Source: Pseudomonadales bacterium (GTDB taxonomy: Bacteria > Pseudomonadota > Gammaproteobacteria > Pseudomonadales > Pseudohongiellaceae). Taken from it: a stretch of 7,702 nucleotides of DNA. The notes beneath the pieces were generated by a model. It ran no database searches and was not told the origin of the DNA. It was given only the letters and a program-made list of their open reading frames with translations. The position numbers and the translations under genes are program-made. The stretch's first letter is position 1. Each line of letters opens with the position of its first letter. Location of the stretch: the NCBI GenBank assembly GCA_031277435.1, contig JAITMI010000118.1:1-7702 (forward strand). The letters are read 5' to 3'. Below are positions 1 through 5,785 of the stretch, one piece after another.

Positions 1-476
1 TCCAGGTAAGCGCTGTGCTTGCAGCCTTCGAGCGCGGCGGAGCCGGTGTCGCCGGAAGTGGCGCCGAGAATGGCGAGGTGTTGTTGACGGCGCGATAAAA
101 AATAATCGAGCAAGCGGCCCAAGAGTTGCAGCGCGAAATCCTTGAACGCCAGCGTGGGGCCACAGTACAGTTCCAAAACGTAATGCTCATCGTACAAATG
201 TTGCAGCGGCGCGATTTTGGGGTCGGAAAATTCCGCGTAGCTGGCGTCTATCATCGCCTTGAGTTCGGCATCGGGAATCGCGCCGCCCACGAAGGGTTTG
301 ATGACCTCGAAGGCCAAATCTTGATATGACAGCTTGGCCCAGGCTGTAAGCTGGGCGGCGCTCACCGTGGGCACATGCGCGGGGATGTAAAGGCCACCGT
401 CGGGCGCGAGGCCGGTGAGTACGGCGTCTTCAAAACTGGCGGCGGGGCTTTGGCCGCGGGTGCTGATGTATTGCAT
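1..476 (-). CDS. thrC: Threonine synthase, 5' part (C-terminus beyond window edge)
   Basis: ThrC converts O-phospho-L-homoserine to L-threonine and phosphate in the cytoplasm, using pyridoxal phosphate; it is the last step of threonine synthesis. The first 158 residues are visible. The N-terminus MQYISTRGQSP followed by GLAPDGGLYIP (residues 22-32) is characteristic of bacterial threonine synthases. GPTLAFKDFALQ (106-117) carries the PLP-binding lysine, K112, and GATSGDTGSA (138-147) is the PLP-phosphate region. Family members are usually about 430-480 residues, so roughly a third is present and the gene is cut only by the window edge. The ATG at 476 is preceded by AGGAG (483-487) with a 6-base spacer. 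It lies 20 bases after the hom stop with no promoter visible between, so the two are probably cotranscribed. The identification is very secure. Confidence 0.97.
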   Translation of the reverse strand, partial: MQYISTRGQSPAASFEDAVLTGLAPDGGLYIPAHVPTVSAAQLTAWAKLSYQDLAFEVIKPFVGGAIPDAELKAMIDASYAEFSDPKIAPLQHLYDEHYVLELYCGPTLAFKDFALQLLGRLLDYFLSRRQQHLAILGATSGDTGSAALEGCKHSAYL

Positions 477-496
477 GGCTGGCTCCTGGCGGCAAT

Positions 497-1825
497 TCAC
501 ACGTCGAAACGAAATACTCTCACGCGCATCACCCGCTCCGCCACCGTGGGCAAGGCTTCGATCTGGGCGATGGCGGCGTTCATTTCTTGTTCCAGAACTT
601 CGCGGGTGAGAATGATGACCGGCACGCGCTGATTGTCGGCATCGACGCCGCGCGGTTCTTTTTGAATGATCGCCTCAATATTGATGGCGTGATCGCCGAG
701 AATTTCCGTAATGTCGGATAGCACGCCCACCTGATCCAGCGCGGTAATGCGCAAGTAATAAGCGCTACGCACCTGCGCCATCGGCAGAATCGGCAGGCCG
801 GAAAGTCTGTCGCCCTGGAAGGCCAGCGCCGGCACGCTGCTTTGCGGGTTGGCGATCAGGCGCGCCACGTCGATGATGTCGGCCACCACCGCCGACGCCG
901 TGGGCGCGGCGCCAGCGCCAGCGCCGTAATACAAGGTTGAACCCGCGGCGTCGCCGTTCACCATCACCGCGTTCATCACGCCGTTGACGCTGGCGATCAG
1001 GCTGTCCTCGTCGATGAAGGTGGGATGCACGCGCAGTTCAATGCCGTTTTCAGTCTTGCGGCTGATGCCCAGGTGCTTGATGCGGTAGCCGAGTTCATCG
1101 GCATAGCGGATGTCCTGCTGGGTGAGCTGGCTGATGCCTTCGGTGTAGGTTTTGCTGAATTGCAGCGGAATACCGAAGGCGATTGAGGCGAGAATCGTCA
1201 GCTTGTGCGCGGCGTCGATGCCTTCGATATCGAAGGTTGGGTCGGCTTCGGCGTAGCCCAGCGCTTGGGCTTCTTGCAGCACATCGGCGAAGGCGCGGCC
1301 TTTTTCACGCATTTCGGTCAAAATAAAATTGCCGGTGCCATTGATGATGCCGGCCACCCATTGAATGTGATTGCCGGCCAGCCCTTCGCGGATCGCCTTG
1401 ATGATGGGAATGCCGCCAGCGACCGATGCCTCGTAAGCCACCAGCACGTTTTGCGCGGCGGCGGCGGCGAAAATCTCGTTGCCATGTTGCGCGATCAACG
1501 CCTTGTTGGCGGTGACCACATGCTTGCCATTGGCGATCGCTTGCAGCACCAAAGGCAGCGCCACGTCGATACCGCCCAAAAGTTCCAAAACGATGTCCAC
1601 TTCTGGATCATTGACCACCGCGAAAGGGTCCGTGCTGTAACGGGTATCGCCAATGTCCTGCCCCTCTCGCACGCGGCGCGAAGCGACATGCGACACCACC
1701 AGCTCGCAGCCAACGCGGCGCGCCAATTCCTGACGATTGCTTTGCAGCAAACGGTAACTGCCGTAACCCACGGTACCCAGCCCGCAAATGCCGATTTTCA
1801 CCGGCGCGTAATCATTCGAACTCAA
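497..1825 (-). CDS. hom: Homoserine dehydrogenase with C-terminal ACT domain
   Basis: Hom reduces aspartate-4-semialdehyde to homoserine with NAD(P)H, the branch point toward threonine and methionine. With the chosen start it is 442 residues, close to the usual 430-440 for the monofunctional enzyme. The Rossmann motif GLGTVG is at 15-20, the conserved TANKAL at 105-110, NGTGNFIL at 162-169, and the family signature with ADPTFDIEGIDAAHK at 194-208, including the probable catalytic K208. An ACT domain spans about 355-435 (YYLRITALDQVGVLSDITEI at 357-376); in this family it usually mediates feedback inhibition by threonine. The start is TTG at 1825, 8 bases after GGGAG. The frame stays open to an ATG at 1885, but that ATG overlaps a TATAAT element, and the 20 extra residues do not look like Hom. 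A GTG at 1801 is a further alternative. thrC follows 20 bases downstream. Confidence 0.96.
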   Translation of the reverse strand: MSSNDYAPVKIGICGLGTVGYGSYRLLQSNRQELARRVGCELVVSHVASRRVREGQDIGDTRYSTDPFAVVNDPEVDIVLELLGGIDVALPLVLQAIANGKHVVTANKALIAQHGNEIFAAAAAQNVLVAYEASVAGGIPIIKAIREGLAGNHIQWVAGIINGTGNFILTEMREKGRAFADVLQEAQALGYAEADPTFDIEGIDAAHKLTILASIAFGIPLQFSKTYTEGISQLTQQDIRYADELGYRIKHLGISRKTENGIELRVHPTFIDEDSLIASVNGVMNAVMVNGDAAGSTLYYGAGAGAAPTASAVVADIIDVARLIANPQSSVPALAFQGDRLSGLPILPMAQVRSAYYLRITALDQVGVLSDITEILGDHAINIEAIIQKEPRGVDADNQRVPVIILTREVLEQEMNAAIAQIEALPTVAERVMRVRVFRFDV

Positions 1826-1841
1826 GAGGGGGACTCCCAAA
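1823..1841 (-). promoter_or_regulatory. Shine-Dalgarno site and TTG start of hom
   Basis: Read on the minus strand, GGGAG is followed by 8 bases (TCCCCCTC) and then TTG AGT TCG, which gives the N-terminus MSSNDYAPVKIGICG. Hom proteins normally have only a few residues before the V/K-I-G-I strand, so this start gives the expected length. It is preferred over the ATG at 1885, which has no comparable ribosome binding site and lies inside the -10 element. Confidence 0.6.
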
Positions 1842-1883
1842 CGGCGGCCAGCAACAGCCAGCCCTGCAACCCAAAAAGTGGGC

Positions 1884-1889
1884 ATTATA
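1884..1889 (-). promoter_or_regulatory. Probable -10 element of the hom-thrC promoter
   Basis: A perfect TATAAT on the minus strand lies about 25 bases after the antitoxin stop codon and about 60 bases before the chosen hom start. A -35 element is weak: CTACAA at a 17-base spacing matches the consensus poorly, so the promoter may be weak or activator-dependent. Transcription would start near 1877, downstream of the ATG at 1885, which excludes that ATG for transcripts made here. Only the -10 hexamer is clear. Confidence 0.55.
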
Positions 1890-1913
1890 GCTTGCGTGGG
1901 GTGGGTTTGTAGC

Positions 1914-2216
1914 TCAGAGGATCGCCTGTAAACCCTTGTCGGCGATGAGGTTCAACAGCTTGAGCGCGGGGCCGGTGGGGCGGGTTTCGCCTTGTTCCCA
2001 CTTGCGCAGAGTCGAGACCGTGGTGTGCAAATGCAGCGCGAATACCGGCTGACTGAAACGCAGACTTTCGCGCAAGCGCTTGATGTCGGCGGCGCTGAAG
2101 TCTCGCACCGGGGGCGGACAGATCGCCTCGAATTTGCGCATCGTCACCTTGCCGATCGCGCCAGCGGCATGCAGCGTGGCCAGATCGCCACGCAATGATT
2201 CAATGATAGTGCTCAC
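1914..2216 (-). CDS. HTH antitoxin (Xre type) of a RelE/HigB-like toxin-antitoxin module
   Basis: This is a small DNA-binding protein of 100 residues that would bind the upstream toxin and repress the pair's promoter. The N-terminal part (residues 1-40), including TMRKFEAICPPPV at 25-37, is typical of antitoxins paired with PF06296-like RelE toxins. A Cro/C1-type helix-turn-helix spans about 44-92: IKRLRESLRFSQPVFALHLH, then TTVSTLRKWEQGETRPTG with the probable recognition helix at 65-76, then the closing PALKLLNLIADKGLQAI. The start is GTG at 2216, with a strong GGAGG (2223-2227) 6 bases upstream. The reading frame is open further upstream, but only inside the toxin gene and without antitoxin-like sequence. 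The start overlaps the toxin's 3' end by 17 bases, so the two are translationally linked. Family placement is from recognised sequence pattern; the partner's identity supports it. Confidence 0.9.
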   Translation of the reverse strand: MSTIIESLRGDLATLHAAGAIGKVTMRKFEAICPPPVRDFSAADIKRLRESLRFSQPVFALHLHTTVSTLRKWEQGETRPTGPALKLLNLIADKGLQAIL

Positions 2217-2589
2217 AATGCACCTCCAATAACACGCCTGATTGCAAAGCCTGCGACAAGGCATGCGGAGATAAATCCAAAAATACTTTTCCGGCGAATT
2301 GCAGTGCCTTCCGTTCGTCCTGCGTAATGTTTTCTTCGTCGCTTTTCGAGAACCCATGCAGAAACACATAACGGCTGCCGATGCGGGCCGCCAGCAAGGT
2401 ACGGTAAGCGCCGCTCTTGCCGCCGCCGGGGCGAGCCACTCGCTTTTTATAAAGAAAACCGCCCAAATCCGCGTCGATCAAACCGCTTGCCAATTCCCTG
2501 ACCGCCTTACATAAAGCGGCATCGGACAACATCTCACCTGCCTGCCACCGCGCAAAAACCTGAATCAAACCCCCATCAAAACATCCCAA
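2200..2589 (-). CDS. RelE-type toxin (PF06296-like), start uncertain
   Basis: This is probably a small ribosome-dependent mRNA interferase, held inactive by the adjacent antitoxin. The core is very like the RelE family formerly called DUF1044: FARW (12-15), GLIDADLGG (36-44), YKKRVARPGGGKSGAYRTLL (47-66) and FLHGFSKSDEENI (76-88), then a C-terminal helix and LEVHCE. The longest frame gives 129 residues from a TTG at 2589. Family members usually begin with about eight residues of the type M-x-V-F-K-T-K just before FARW. Here that strand is replaced by unrelated residues (CFDGGLIQ), and neither TTG at 2589 nor TTG at 2568 has a good Shine-Dalgarno site. The TTG at 2568 overlaps the lipoprotein stop as TTGA, so coupled reinitiation is possible and would give 122 residues. 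The longest frame is listed because its length fits the family better. Activity is not assured with this N-terminus. Confidence 0.87.
   Translation of the reverse strand: MGCFDGGLIQVFARWQAGEMLSDAALCKAVRELASGLIDADLGGFLYKKRVARPGGGKSGAYRTLLAARIGSRYVFLHGFSKSDEENITQDERKALQFAGKVFLDLSPHALSQALQSGVLLEVHCEHYH
2223..2227 (-). promoter_or_regulatory. Strong Shine-Dalgarno site of the antitoxin, inside the toxin gene
   Basis: GGAGG on the minus strand lies 6 bases before the antitoxin GTG at 2216, within the last codons of the toxin (Leu-Glu-Val). It decides the antitoxin start. It is the strongest ribosome binding site in the accessory block, while the toxin itself has none that is recognisable, which fits an excess of antitoxin over toxin. 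Confidence 0.75.
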
Positions 2590-3098
2590 AACGTGTAGGA
2601 GTGTTCCATATAATTGCGGCGCAACAAGATATTTTCGTGATACATCTCTTGTGGCCCGCAGGAATCCTTGAAATAAAAATCAAAGGTAATTGCCTTATCG
2701 GTATAGTCAAAATTGATATTGGTGAGTGAGAATGCAATTACGTCGTAAGTTTCAGCGGGTTTTACTATCTCATCTCTGTCGTCAAGGCTTGCCAGGTAAT
2801 AATCCCTTTGTCCCGTTTCCACATTCATTATTGACAGGTTTTCTATCGCGTAAAAACAGTCTAGCGGCACGGATTTATCAATGTTGAAAAAGAGAAATAT
2901 CCCGTAAGGGCCTTTTTGTGGAGGAATCTCGTCTTGCGCCAGATATTCCACGCCGCTGGGAACCAGTTCGAGCGTCCCCCATGAATAGGCCTTTTCTTCC
3001 GCAAAAAAATGGTAGTCTTTTGAAATTCTCTGTGAGCACGCGGAACAAAGCAGCGCCGCGAAGGCGCCAAAGAGCACGCTGAACAATCGGCCCGTCAT
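2565..3098 (-). CDS. Putative small lipoprotein, function unknown
   Basis: I do not recognise this 177-residue protein. Residues 1-20 form a signal peptide: Arg4, a hydrophobic stretch LFSVLFGAFAALL (5-17), then CSAC with C21 as the likely lipidated residue. The -3 position is Cys rather than the usual Leu, so the lipobox is slightly off consensus. The mature part is rich in aromatic and acidic residues and alternates in a way that suggests beta strands (for example GIFLFFNID 66-74 and ITFDFYFKD 137-145). It holds just two cysteines, C81 and C147, which could pair. Base composition stands out: 2641-3060 hand-counts at about 44% GC, against 63-65% in dsbC and hom samples, suggesting transfer from elsewhere. 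It begins 43 bases after dsbC with no clear ribosome binding site or promoter, and its stop lies inside the toxin frame. The coding call rests on the open frame, signal peptide and lipobox. Confidence 0.75.
   Translation of the reverse strand: MTGRLFSVLFGAFAALLCSACSQRISKDYHFFAEEKAYSWGTLELVPSGVEYLAQDEIPPQKGPYGIFLFFNIDKSVPLDCFYAIENLSIMNVETGQRDYYLASLDDRDEIVKPAETYDVIAFSLTNINFDYTDKAITFDFYFKDSCGPQEMYHENILLRRNYMEHSYTFWDVLMGV
2614..2624. repeat. Short palindrome upstream of the toxin, possible operator
   Basis: TTGCG-G-CGCAA is a perfect 5-bp inverted repeat around one central base, 25 bases before the TTG at 2589 and inside the 3' end of the lipoprotein gene. Antitoxins with an HTH domain commonly bind short palindromes just before the toxin gene, so the position is suggestive. 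The element is short enough to occur by chance, and no convincing promoter accompanies it. Confidence 0.25.
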
Positions 3099-3141
3099 GG
3101 CGCAGATAGGTAAATAGAAAGTTGGCTGAAAGGCGCGCGGA

Positions 3142-3927
3142 TTACTCCGTGGGGCTCTGCTCCAGCAACAGAGGAATCAAGGTTGCGGCGGGAACATAGC
3201 CGGGCACCAGACTGCCATCTTCGAACAATAGCGCCGGAGTGCCGGTGACGCCGACTTCGCGGCCTAGGCGGTATTGGATGGCGATGTCATCGGCGCGGTC
3301 GCAGTCGGCCTCTGGGACGCCGCCGCCGCGTTTGGCGCTGGTCATCATGGCTTGGGGATTTTCGGCGCACCAAGTGGAGATCATCTTGCGGTGGGTTTCG
3401 GTGCCGAGGCCGGTGCGGGGGAAGGCGAGGTAGCGCACGGCGATGCCGTTGTGGTTCAGCTCGGCGACTTCTTCGTGCAGCTTGCGGCAGTAGGGGCAAT
3501 CGACGTCGGTGAATACGGTGAGGGTGGCTTTGCGTTCGCCTTCGGCTTCGAATACCACCATGTGCTGTTCATCAATGGCGGCGACTTTTTCGCGGCGCTG
3601 CGCGTTGCGGCGCTCATCGCCGTGGTTGACCAGGCCATTTTCGCCGGATTCATAGAGATCGCCGGGGATCAGGTATTTGGCGTCGCGGCTGACGTAGATG
3701 GTGTTGCCGTTTTGGACCGCGACTTCGTACAGGCCCTCGATCGGGCTTGGGGTGATCGAGCCCACCTGGATATTGGGCTGGGTGGAGATCAAGAGTTCTC
3801 GAATCGCCGCTACTTCCGCGGAGTCCGCCTCATCGGCAAGAGCGGCGCGGCCAGCGAGCAAGAGGGGCAGCAACAGAACAAGCAGCGCGCCAAAACGGGC
3901 GCGGCAAAAAGATGGGGCTTTGCGCAT
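3142..3927 (-). CDS. dsbC: Thiol:disulfide interchange protein DsbC (periplasmic disulfide isomerase)
   Basis: DsbC is a periplasmic homodimer that reshuffles wrong disulfide bonds in exported proteins and is kept reduced by DsbD. The 261-residue precursor has a signal peptide with Arg/Lys at 2-11, a hydrophobic core (GALLVLLLPLLLAG, 13-26) and an ALA cleavage site at 29-31. The N-terminal dimerisation domain covers about 35-95 (SPIEGLYEVAV at 61-71). The thioredoxin-fold domain carries FTDVDCPYCRKLH, with active site CPYC at 144-147, and the cis-proline loop GTPALLF, with P231. C187 and C209 match the structural disulfide of E. coli DsbC in their 22-residue spacing. The ATG at 3927 follows GAGG (3938-3941) by 10 bases. 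dsbC before hom-thrC is a familiar gammaproteobacterial order; here an accessory block separates them. Confidence 0.96.
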   Translation of the reverse strand: MRKAPSFCRARFGALLVLLLPLLLAGRAALADEADSAEVAAIRELLISTQPNIQVGSITPSPIEGLYEVAVQNGNTIYVSRDAKYLIPGDLYESGENGLVNHGDERRNAQRREKVAAIDEQHMVVFEAEGERKATLTVFTDVDCPYCRKLHEEVAELNHNGIAVRYLAFPRTGLGTETHRKMISTWCAENPQAMMTSAKRGGGVPEADCDRADDIAIQYRLGREVGVTGTPALLFEDGSLVPGYVPAATLIPLLLEQSPTE

Positions 3928-3968
3928 GGGAAACCAACCTCATTAGATGTCCGCCAGGGCAGACCGAA

Positions 3969-4002
3969 CTTGGCCGCACTCTATTGCACAGATGCGGCCA
4001 AG
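3969..4002. repeat. Inverted repeat with 10-bp arms between rplS and dsbC
   Basis: CTTGGCCGCA (3969-3978) and TGCGGCCAAG (3993-4002) are perfect 10-bp arms around a 14-base loop, starting 12 bases after the rplS stop codon. The transcript could form a stable hairpin and end or protect the rpsP-rimM-trmD-rplS mRNA. No run of T follows on either strand, so it is not a standard intrinsic terminator. A weak promoter-like pair, TTGCCT (4001-4006) and TAGAGT (3978-3983) at 17-base spacing, overlaps the repeat and could serve dsbC, so an operator role is also possible. Confidence 0.6.
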
Positions 4003-4013
4003 GCAAGGCGGAA

Positions 4014-4379
4014 TCAGTCGGCTTTCTTTTCCAGCTTTTCGCTGATGCGGGCGGCGCGGCCGGCCAGATCGCGCAGGTAGTACAGCTTGGCCTGGCGCAC
4101 GTCGCCGCGGCGCTTGAGGCTGACGCCGCCAATCTGCGTGCTGTGCGTCTGGAAGGTACGCTCGACGCCCACGCCGTGGGAAATTTTGCGCACGGTGAAG
4201 GAGGAACCCAGGCCGCGATTGCGCTTGCCGATCACTACGCCTTCGAAGGCTTGCAGACGTTCTTTGTCGCCTTCCTTGACGCGCACTTGCACCACAACGG
4301 TATCGCCGGGGCTGAATTCGGGCAGATTGGTTTTCATCTGCGCCTGTTCGATTTTCTGGATAATTTTATTGCCGCTCAT
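4014..4379 (-). CDS. rplS: 50S ribosomal protein L19
   Basis: L19 sits at the interface of the 30S and 50S subunits. The 121-residue product is close to the family's usual 115-125. It begins [16 protein letters not shown], followed by the conserved [20 protein letters not shown] (22-41), [15 protein letters not shown] (42-56), [18 protein letters not shown] (59-76) and the basic C-terminal part with [23 protein letters not shown]. The ATG at 4379 follows GGAG (4387-4390) by 7 bases. It is the last gene of the rpsP-rimM-trmD-rplS operon, lying 44 bases after trmD behind a U-rich leader that would favour strong translation. No oddities were seen. Confidence 0.98.
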   Translation of the reverse strand: MSGNKIIQKIEQAQMKTNLPEFSPGDTVVVQVRVKEGDKERLQAFEGVVIGKRNRGLGSSFTVRKISHGVGVERTFQTHSTQIGGVSLKRRGDVRQAKLYYLRDLAGRAARISEKLEKKAD

Positions 4380-4423
4380 TGTGGTGCTCCACGCTCAAAT
4401 CAGTAAAACAAAAAATAATTCGG
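4380..4423 (-). promoter_or_regulatory. U-rich leader and Shine-Dalgarno site of rplS
   Basis: Between the trmD stop and the rplS ATG, the minus strand reads as an AT-rich run that includes ATTATTTTTTGTTTTACTG, then GGAG at 4387-4390. U-rich leaders of this kind are known to help ribosomal protein S1 recruit mRNA. In E. coli, L19 is made in large excess over TrmD from the same transcript, and this leader would fit that pattern. The role here is inferred. Confidence 0.4.
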
Positions 4424-5182
4424 TCAAAAATTCTCAGCGCCGCCCGCTTCCCAGGCCTCGATATAGGCCTTGAGCAAAAGCCGTTCTTCATCACTCAAGC
4501 CGCGCCGTTCCAACAAATCGGGCCGCTTGCGCCAGGTGGCGCCCAGCCGCTGCTGCAAACGCCAGCGGGCGATGCGCGCATGGTCGCCGCTCAACAATAC
4601 TGGCGGCACCGTCTGCCCTTCAAATTCCTCTGGCCGCGTGTAATGCGGATGGTCCAGCAAACTATCGGCGAAGGAATCCTGCGCCGCTGACTCCTGCGCG
4701 CCGAGCGCGCCCGGCTGCAAGCGGATCAGCGCATCAAGCAGCGCCATCGCCGCTACTTCGCCGCCGCTGAGCACGAAATCGCCCAGCGAACATTCTTCAT
4801 CGACCAGGCTCGTCAACACGCGCTCGTCGATGCCTTCATAACGGCCGCACAAGAGCACTAAAGCTGGCTCTCGCGCCAGTTCGCTCACCCGCGTTTGCGT
4901 GAGCGGCCTGCCTTGCGGGCTGAGATACAGCACTCTGCCGCGCCCGCCCTGCCCCGCCTTGGCGGCGCGGATCGCGGCGCTGACCGGGCCGGTTTTCATC
5001 AGCATCCCAGGGCCGCCGCCATAAGGCTTGTCGTCCACCGTGCGATGCCGGTCTTGCGTGTAATCGCGCGGGCTGTAATAGCGCAAACTCACCAGCTTGC
5101 GCTGCACCGCCCTGGCGCTGATGCCGTACTCCGTCAGCGCGCTGAACATGCCGGGAAAGAGGGTGACGATGGCGATCTGCAT
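4424..5182 (-). CDS. trmD: tRNA (guanine-N1-)-methyltransferase TrmD
   Basis: TrmD methylates N1 of G37 next to the anticodon of tRNAs reading CNN-type codons, using S-adenosylmethionine, and prevents +1 frameshifting. The 252-residue product (E. coli 255) has the SPOUT trefoil-knot motifs: SPQG (88-91), [13 protein letters not shown] (110-122) and GDFVLSGGE (134-142). D169 and R154 fall at the same numbers as the catalytic Asp and Arg of the E. coli enzyme. The N-terminus [13 protein letters not shown] is typical. The ATG at 5182 was chosen for this reason; the frame extends to 5242, but those 20 residues overlap the rimM stop and a palindrome and do not belong to the family. No strong Shine-Dalgarno site precedes 5182, which fits the low TrmD output known in E. 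coli. It lies 56 bases after rimM. Confidence 0.97.
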   Translation of the reverse strand: MQIAIVTLFPGMFSALTEYGISARAVQRKLVSLRYYSPRDYTQDRHRTVDDKPYGGGPGMLMKTGPVSAAIRAAKAGQGGRGRVLYLSPQGRPLTQTRVSELAREPALVLLCGRYEGIDERVLTSLVDEECSLGDFVLSGGEVAAMALLDALIRLQPGALGAQESAAQDSFADSLLDHPHYTRPEEFEGQTVPPVLLSGDHARIARWRLQQRLGATWRKRPDLLERRGLSDEERLLLKAYIEAWEAGGAENF

Positions 5183-5217
5183 CGTTGTGTGTTCCACCAC
5201 TTTCTCCGCGGCTCTTT

Positions 5218-5235
5218 GGGCGTTTGCAAACGCCC
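5218..5235. repeat. 18-bp perfect palindrome between rimM and trmD
   Basis: GGGCGTTTGCAAACGCCC is its own reverse complement over all 18 bases. It starts three bases after the rimM stop codon and ends 35 bases before the trmD start. In mRNA it would form a 7-bp hairpin with a TGCA loop. No T run follows on the coding strand, so termination is unlikely to be efficient. It could lower trmD expression, stop a 3' exonuclease, or bind a dimeric protein. Confidence 0.75.
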
Positions 5236-5238
5236 TTA

Positions 5239-5781
5239 TCAATCATCCCAATCGGGCTGCCAATCTACTTCCATCTCGCCTTTGCCGAGATCAACCTTGC
5301 GCACCACTTGCGGCACGTAAGGCAAGAGCCGTTCCTTGCCCTCTGCATCGCGCAGTACCAGCACGTCGTTGGCGCCGGTGGCCAAGAGGTGATCCACCTT
5401 GCCGAGCACTACGCCGTCGAGCGTTTTTACCGTCAACTGTTCCAGTTGATGCCAGTAATAACCTTCGCCTTCATCCAGCGCGGGCAGCGCGCTTTTCGCT
5501 ATCCAGAGTTCACCGCCGGTATAAAGACCAGCGGCCTCGGGCGTATCGCAGCCTTTGATGTGCCCTACCAAGCCCTGCCCTTGCACGCGGGCGTCGTCGA
5601 TCTCAATGTCGATCCGCCCCTGCCCCGCGCCACGGGCACCGGTGAGCACGAAATGGCGATAATCGAGCAGGTTTTCCGGCGGATCGGTATACGACTGCAA
5701 CTTGAGCCAGCCCTTGATGCCCCAGGGCGCGCCCACTTTCCCCATCACCAGATGGGTGAGGCTGAGCTCAGCCTGCGTCAC
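5239..5781 (-). CDS. rimM: Ribosome maturation factor RimM
   Basis: RimM binds ribosomal protein S19 and helps mature the 3' (head) domain of 16S rRNA in the 30S subunit. The 180-residue length is typical. The N-terminal RimM domain has [20 protein letters not shown] (13-32) and a [14 protein letters not shown] segment. The C-terminal PRC-barrel starts near [16 protein letters not shown] and ends with [14 protein letters not shown]. The start is GTG at 5781, four bases after the rpsP stop codon, with only a weak GA-rich stretch (TGAGA) upstream. The ATG codon at residue 13 is too far inside the first strand to be the start. A 16-bp palindrome immediately after the GTG probably restrains translation. 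RimM is a low-abundance operon member in E. coli. Confidence 0.96.
   Translation of the reverse strand: MTQAELSLTHLVMGKVGAPWGIKGWLKLQSYTDPPENLLDYRHFVLTGARGAGQGRIDIEIDDARVQGQGLVGHIKGCDTPEAAGLYTGGELWIAKSALPALDEGEGYYWHQLEQLTVKTLDGVVLGKVDHLLATGANDVLVLRDAEGKERLLPYVPQVVRKVDLGKGEMEVDWQPDWDD
5759..5774. repeat. 16-bp perfect palindrome at the start of rimM
   Basis: AGGCTGAGCTCAGCCT is a perfect palindrome that begins 4 bases after the rimM GTG codon. In mRNA it could form a 6-bp hairpin with an AGCU loop inside the footprint of an initiating ribosome. In E. coli, rimM translation is known to be held down by mRNA structure at its start, though formed differently; a similar effect is inferred here. 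Confidence 0.6.
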
Positions 5782-5785
5782 GGTC

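Noticed and set aside
1205..1912. Plus-strand open frame antisense to hom
   Set aside because: It is a reading-frame shadow of hom with no family resemblance; the minus-strand Hom motifs are continuous.
1905..1935. tRNA-like stretch (GTAGCTCAGAGG, which resembles a tRNA D-arm)
   Set aside because: No matching D-stem partner, anticodon arm or T-arm follows at the right distances, and the stretch overlaps the antitoxin's C-terminal codons on the other strand.
2217..2369. 51-residue N-terminal extension of the antitoxin
   Set aside because: It lies entirely inside the toxin gene in another frame and does not resemble antitoxins; the GTG at 2216 has a strong Shine-Dalgarno site.
3274..4080. Long plus-strand open frame antisense to dsbC
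   Set aside because: It has low-complexity Gly/Ala/Val/Phe-rich composition typical of a shadow of a GC-rich gene and crosses the dsbC-rplS gap; DsbC on the minus strand explains the region fully.
5183..5242. 20-residue N-terminal extension of TrmD
   Set aside because: It is foreign to the family, overlaps the rimM stop and the 18-bp palindrome, and the ATG at 5182 gives the exact TrmD N-terminus.
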